Both the position numbers and the translations under genes were made by a program. A stretch of DNA of 64,000 bases from positions 12,935,615 through 12,999,614 of the forward strand of contig CM077827.1 in NCBI GenBank assembly GCA_039720395.1, written 5' to 3'. How positions within the stretch are numbered: the first letter of the stretch is position 1; every line of letters starts with the position of its first letter. This document shows, piece after piece, positions 59,645-64,000 of this stretch. The notes below the pieces were generated by a model that was given only the letters and a program-made list of their open reading frames with translations, was not told the DNA's origin and did no database searches. This DNA is from Liquidambar formosana. Taxonomy: Eukaryota; Streptophyta; Magnoliopsida; Saxifragales; Altingiaceae.

Positions 59645-60310
59645 GTGGCCCTAACTTGATTTGAAAGAATTTATTGAAAGATGGCATTTGCTTTTGCTTT
59701 TGAAAGATGCATTGAAAGATAGCATTTACTTTTGCTTTGAAAGATGCTTTGAAAGATGGCATTTACTTGTGCTTTGAAAGATTCAAAATTTATTGAAAGA
59801 TGGTATTTGCTTTTGCTTTTGAAAGATAGCTTTTGCTTTGAAAGATGTTTTGAAAGATGGCATTTACTTTTGCTTTTGAAAGATGCTTTGAAAAGGGTGT
59901 GGTAACTCAATGTCCAGTGTAAGTGCGTGTCATGAAATATGGCATGTGCTTTGAATTTCAAAAGATGCAATTAAAGATAGCATACTTCTTATTTCAAGAG
60001 ATGCGTGGTAATCATAGTATATGTGAAATGAGATGAGATTGGTGAGACTTGGACAGCACTTTGAAGAATTGAATTGATTTGTAAACATTTTGAAATATTG
60101 AAAATTGATCTTGAATGCTTTGGAGAATTTGGATGAAAATGGATTTGAATTGAATTGAATTGGAATGAATTGATTTGAATAAAAATTTATTTGAATTGAA
60201 ATGATTTGGAATGAATTAAATTGAATTGAAATGAATTGAATTGAAATAAGTTGAATTGAAATGAATTGATTTGAATTGAATTGATTTGGATGAAAATTGA
60301 TTTTTATGTA
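59645..60310. repeat. GAAAGATG-type and AATTGAATTGAA-type tandem repeats
   Basis: From 59655 to 59895 the word TTTGAAAGATGGCATTTACTT and variants recur about every 30-45 bp. From 60120 to 60305 GAATTGAA / AATGAATTGA repeats dominate. The open minus-strand frames here are a by-product of the repeats, not genes. Confidence 0.8.
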
Positions 60311-60312
60311 AA

Positions 60313-61125
60313 TATTTTTAGAAAATTGGATAGCCTTTTGGCGTATGAAAAATAAATAATGCATTTTTTGTTTGGTAAATGGTACCATTTGTGATGAATT
60401 TCATATTGAAATGAGATGAGGATGAATAAAAATGACCAATTTGAGCTATTCATTTGGTAAAAATCCTACAAAATTTTCGGTAGCCTTTCGGTGTCTCAAA
60501 AGTTATTTGAAAATTTTCGAACATGTATGCAACATATATTTTTATAGAAAAAATTGGGCAGCTTTCTGGCGTCTAAAAATATTCCACAAAATTTTAGTGC
60601 GTGTGTGACATGCTTTGTGGCGAAGTAGTGCGTGTGTGACATGTTTTGTGACATAGCTAGTATGTGCGTGTGTGATATGCTTTGTGACATAGCAAATATG
60701 GGCGTGTGTGATATGCTTTGTGAGATTGTTAGTGAATATGACATGCTTTGTAAAAAAAAGTAGTGTATATGACATGCTTTTGACATAGTTAGAGAATACA
60801 ACAAGCTATATTCCTAAGCTAGTGTGTGTGTGTCATGCTTCGTGGCAAAAACTCGGCAGCCTAACGGCGTCTTAAAATATTTTAGAAAAATTTGTGCATC
60901 TATAATAAGTGTAGGAAAAATTGGGCATCCGAACGGCATATCAAAATATTCTAGAAAAATGATGTGAATTTGTGCTATGTGTAGGGAAAATTGGGCAGCC
61001 TAATGGCGTATCAAAATATTTCTAGAAAAATTCTGTGCATCTGTGATTGTGTGTGTTTAGTAAAAATTTCGGCAGCCTAATGGTGTATCAAAATATTTCT
61101 AAAAAAAAACTGTGCATTTGTGATA
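60313..61125. repeat. Tandem units with GGCAGCCTAACGGCGT core
   Basis: The motif (T)CGG(C/T)AGCC(T)(A/T)(A/T)(C/T)GG(C/T)GT-TCAAAATATT recurs near 60320, 60480, 60555, 60852, 60925, 60998 and 61072, the last four about 73 bp apart. Between 60598 and 60840 there is a second repeat, GTGTGTGACATGCTTTGTGACATAG, with a period of about 40 bp. Confidence 0.75.
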
Positions 61126-61879
61126 TATGTGTGTTTAAAAATCAAGCTTTTTGGCACTATTTACAAGCGCATAGCAATTGGCCCAATTTGGAAGTGCACG
61201 CGCGGGGCTATTTGCAAGCTAAACTCCATTTCTTTGCCTTTTTATATACGTAGGAGTAATACCCTACAAAACAAAGATTAGGAAAGTTGATTCACAATTC
61301 ATGCTATATCATCTTTCAATTTTTTTTTTTTTTTTTTTTTTTGGACATCCAAGCGCGATTGAAACCATAGGGATTCTTTATTTGGCCTAAACACACAAAA
61401 TTGAGCAAATATATATGTTAATGTTTATATGCATGTGCTGGGCTGGTTCCACCCTTTTGAGGGAGCTCGTTACCATAGCTTTAGGGAGGTTTATCTTGAT
61501 AGATTTGCTCAATCTAATATGTTCAAACACAAACAAGAACCCCTAAATAATTTCTGTGCACAAAGTCTATACATAATACGCCTCTTTCTGTTATATATAA
61601 GTCCTCCCAAGCTTCAATAAACAAACAAGATTAGTAGCACAATTCAAAACATATGAAATTGACAAAAAATCACATCTTTATACCTTTCCTTTGAAACTTT
61701 CTTTTGCTTTTGCTTTGTATTGCTTCCTTTCTTTGAATTACATACACTTTGTACACACACAATTCACTCTCACTCACTAGAACCAGCCATGGGGGAGGTG
61801 TTTTTGTGGTGGTTTGGTGTTTGGGAGTTGATTTGGAGTGGTGGAATTAGCTTGAACAAGTTTTGGAGTGATTTGGAAG

Positions 61880-61960
61880 TGAAAACAGTGGTAACATAGT
61901 GAAGTTACCAGTCACCCGAGAAGACGTTGACAGTCAACAGACACGAAGGTGACAGTCGTT
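61880..61960. repeat. CAGT-centred palindromes phased at 22 bp
   Basis: GTTACCAGTCACC, GTTGACAGTCAAC (a perfect palindrome around one base) and GGTGACAGTCGTT have centres at 61910, 61932 and 61954. A weaker member (ACAGTGGTAAC) lies about 22 bp before them. Confidence 0.7.
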
Positions 61961-62094
61961 CCGTAGTAAAAATACAGCAGTTTCTGGGTGTGTTCTTCCT
62001 AGCTACCCAAGCCCAAAAATGGAGGTTTTGTGTGGTTGGGTGTTCTTGGAAAGCCCCTTGGGAAGGCCTTTTGAGTGGGTTTGATGGTGGCTTT

Positions 62095-62175
62095 GTGGTG
62101 GTGGAAGTGGTAGAGGTGGTGGTGGTGTGGTGGTGAAGTGGTGGTGGAGTGGTGGTGTGGTGGTGGAGTGGTGGA
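62095..62175. repeat. GTGGTGG minisatellite
   Basis: Repeated GTGGTGGTGGAGTGGTGG-type words. On the opposite strand they give a His/Pro/Thr-rich frame that is not a credible gene. Confidence 0.85.
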
Positions 62176-62989
62176 ACAAGGAGGAGCTCCTCCCCCTTTG
62201 ACTTGCCACTCTTGGGAGCTTCTCTCTCTGGAAGTGCTGCACTCTCAATTTGGTAGGGGTTTCTTGGTTTTCCAAAGCTTGAGAAATGGATGGAATTAGT
62301 AGGGTATTTATAGGGAAAGTGGATGGTTTAGTTGTAAATAGGTGAGTTAATCTCATTCATCCATTCTTGAGGTTCAATCCCAGCCCGACACCTCACTTGC
62401 TTAATGACTAAGGACTCATTCTTAGCCCTAGATCTTGCCTTGGTGATCAAGGCCTTATCCTAGCCACACATTTTTGGGGCAAAAGTGCTAATAACCTAAA
62501 GTTAAATAGCTTTGGGTGCAAAATAGAATTAAAGTAACTTCTAAATATCCTATCTTGTTGGTGTAGGGGAGACACAAGAGCTTAATGTGCTGATTTTCCT
62601 TATCTCTTCGTCTCCAAGTCACGGATAAATATCTCGCGCGCATTTTAAATGCTCATAACTTCTTGCCACATGCTCAGAATTGGATGATCCACCTGTCATT
62701 GGAAAGATAATTCCGAGCTCTTCATTTTGACTATGTTCCGAGATTATGATTGCAACTTTTCTCGATTGCGGATTGTGAGGTATGCGGGGCCCACCCGAGC
62801 TCTCTCTGAAACTTCAATTGGAAGTATTTTAACTTCTAGAACTCCAAATGACGTGAGATCAGTGGTTATGAATTTTTCTTATCATGCTCTTCAGGTTGAC
62901 TTGAGAGTTGATTTTTTCTGATCAAGTTTGACTAAAGTTGACTTCCTGTGCTCCTAAAACTGTGTAGGACCTGCTTAAAAACTTTTTGA

Positions 62990-63500
62990 GTTGTTGAGCT
63001 TTGATTGAGATGCAGTCAGTTGCAATGGATTCCTTTCATTATTTTCTTCAATATGCCTGCAAATTCAAATTTTTCTGATCAAGGTTGACCAGAGTTGACT
63101 TTCTATGTGCATGGAGCCCACATGGACTTATTCAGTGTTCTGGACCTCAGATTGGGATGAGACTTGTGGCAACGGTCTTGTCTCACTGTTTCCTTCTGAA
63201 TGTCTGCAAAGTTGACATTTTGAACACAATTGACCTTTTCAACACAGTTGACCACAGTTGATTTTTTGGTTTGCATCATCCTTTTCAATGTTCTGGAGCT
63301 CAGATTATCGTGAGACCACTGGCAACGGATTTGTGTCGTTTTTTCCTTTTGAATGATTGGAAAGTTGATTTTTTTACTACGGTTGACTTTTTTACCAAAG
63401 TTGACTTTTTGGAGTACACAATGCCCACGGGGGTAGATTGAGCTTGGGAACTCTGATTGAGGTGCTTCCGGAGGTGCTGGAAAGATTTTGACATGCTCTT
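62990..63500. repeat. ~150-bp tandem repeats rich in GTTGAC
   Basis: Copies align at about 63003, 63150, 63301 and 63455, each with GATTGAGATG / GATTGGGATG, then GGCAACGG, then CTGCAAAGTTGA-type wording. GTTGAC or its variants occur ten or more times from 62895 to 63405. GTTGAC contains the W-box core TTGAC. Confidence 0.75.
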
Positions 63501-63619
63501 CGTGATTTTGACTTTGTTCTGCAACTTTGATTTCCTTAGCATGCGATTAAACACAAAAAAAAAACCCCTGTTTTTCAAAGAAGCGAAGTGAAATGCTTTA
63601 GGAATGGAGGATTTCTGGA

Positions 63620-63860
63620 AATTGTGCTATTTCACAAAAAGATCTTAGAATATGTCAGAAAATCCGTTCCCAGACTTTTAGAAATTCTTGGGGCAACTAA
63701 TTTTTACGAGTTTGTTCCAATGCTGCGAAAAAGCAGTGTGAGATTATCTAGGACTAGGACATTTTGTAGCAGCATTGCTATTTCACAAAAAGGTCTTAGA
63801 ATGTGCCAAAACATTTGTTCCCAGATTTTTGGAAATTTATGTTGCAGCTCATTTTCTCGC
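63620..63860. repeat. Two ~153-bp direct repeats
   Basis: GCTATTTCACAAAAAGATCT at about 63624 recurs as GCTATTTCACAAAAAGGTCT at about 63777. Both are followed by TTAGAAT(A/G)TG and GTTCCCAGA(C/T)TTTT. Confidence 0.85.
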
Positions 63861-64000
63861 GTTTTCCAACGCCTGCCAAAAATGGCCTAAAACTTCAAAT
63901 GGCTCCACACGGAGTTCCCTGACTCCGAATTGGGTATGCTACCAGTCATTGAAAAGATAATTTTGAACCCATCAAGACTACTGAGGTCTCAACTCCTGTG

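Larger units (their letters stand above)
61126..62990. other. Possible LTR-like segment without protein-coding evidence
   Basis: It contains a 22-base T run near 61321, a cluster of phased GTTGACAGTCAAC-like motifs (61880-61960) and a GTGGTGG minisatellite at 62095-62175. The wording at 62650-62720 (CCACCTGTCATTGGAAAGATAATT) recurs degenerately near 63935. No gene could be supported. Confidence 0.4.

Noticed and set aside
59671..60804. Long minus-strand frames of 99-152 codons
   Set aside because: They lie wholly in tandem repeats whose period keeps the frame open; not credible genes.
62365..62400. GGTTCAATCCCAGCCC as a tRNA B-box
   Set aside because: No matching A-box or acceptor stem at the right distance.

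Overview
The window looks like a transposon-dense, AT-rich nuclear segment of a flowering plant. Spliceosomal introns with GT-AG borders, plant gene families (a U-box/USP-type kinase relative and a DUF3537 membrane protein), Ty1/copia elements primed by initiator tRNA-Met, a CACTA terminus and a tRNA-derived SINE all point that way. The species cannot be named from the sequence. A 100-N scaffold gap lies at 43848-43947.

Left part (1-20 kb). A minus-strand Ty1/copia element (2565-9059) keeps an open pol, a gag broken by two stops and a frameshift, and one ~1.06 kb LTR. Next on the plus strand are seven phase-consistent exons (10503 to about 19934) of a USP/U-box-type protein. They start inside the USP domain and break off at the first residues of the kinase glycine loop. 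The intron between exons 5 and 6 holds a young, apparently intact copia element (14049-18899). Its 336-bp LTRs are near identical, its target duplication is AGATC and its 1365-residue gag-pol is open.

Middle (20-35 kb). A diverged local duplication (21.0-23.5 kb and 24.9-26.4 kb) contains a decayed tRNA-Arg and a MITE whose empty site survives in the sister copy. The one gene that looks complete is DUF3537 (minus strand, 28979-26679, four exons, 492 residues). A 78-bp tandem duplication sits across its stop codon. Several small non-autonomous elements with target duplications follow: a 390-bp MITE, a SINE with an 18-bp duplication, and a 325-bp long-hairpin MITE with a 9-bp duplication.

Right part (35-64 kb). 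This is nested retrotransposon sequence. It has a 2454-bp solo LTR, a CACTA left end with a captured DeSI/PPPDE exon, an array of stem-loop units, and a second copy of the long LTR family. That copy is interrupted by a very young 9.7-kb non-autonomous element (two 1655-bp LTRs, pol remnants full of stops) and by a 1043-bp solo LTR. Tandem arrays fill 59.6-64 kb.

The most unusual observation is that several unrelated LTRs or LTR-like segments each carry a short cluster of palindromes with centres 20-22 bp apart, about two helical turns. The palindrome differs between families (GGATCGATCC, GGYTARCC, TGCGTACGCA, GTTGACAGTCAAC) while the spacing stays the same. This may be a convergent LTR regulatory architecture. 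Everything here was read by eye; no alignments or searches were run.
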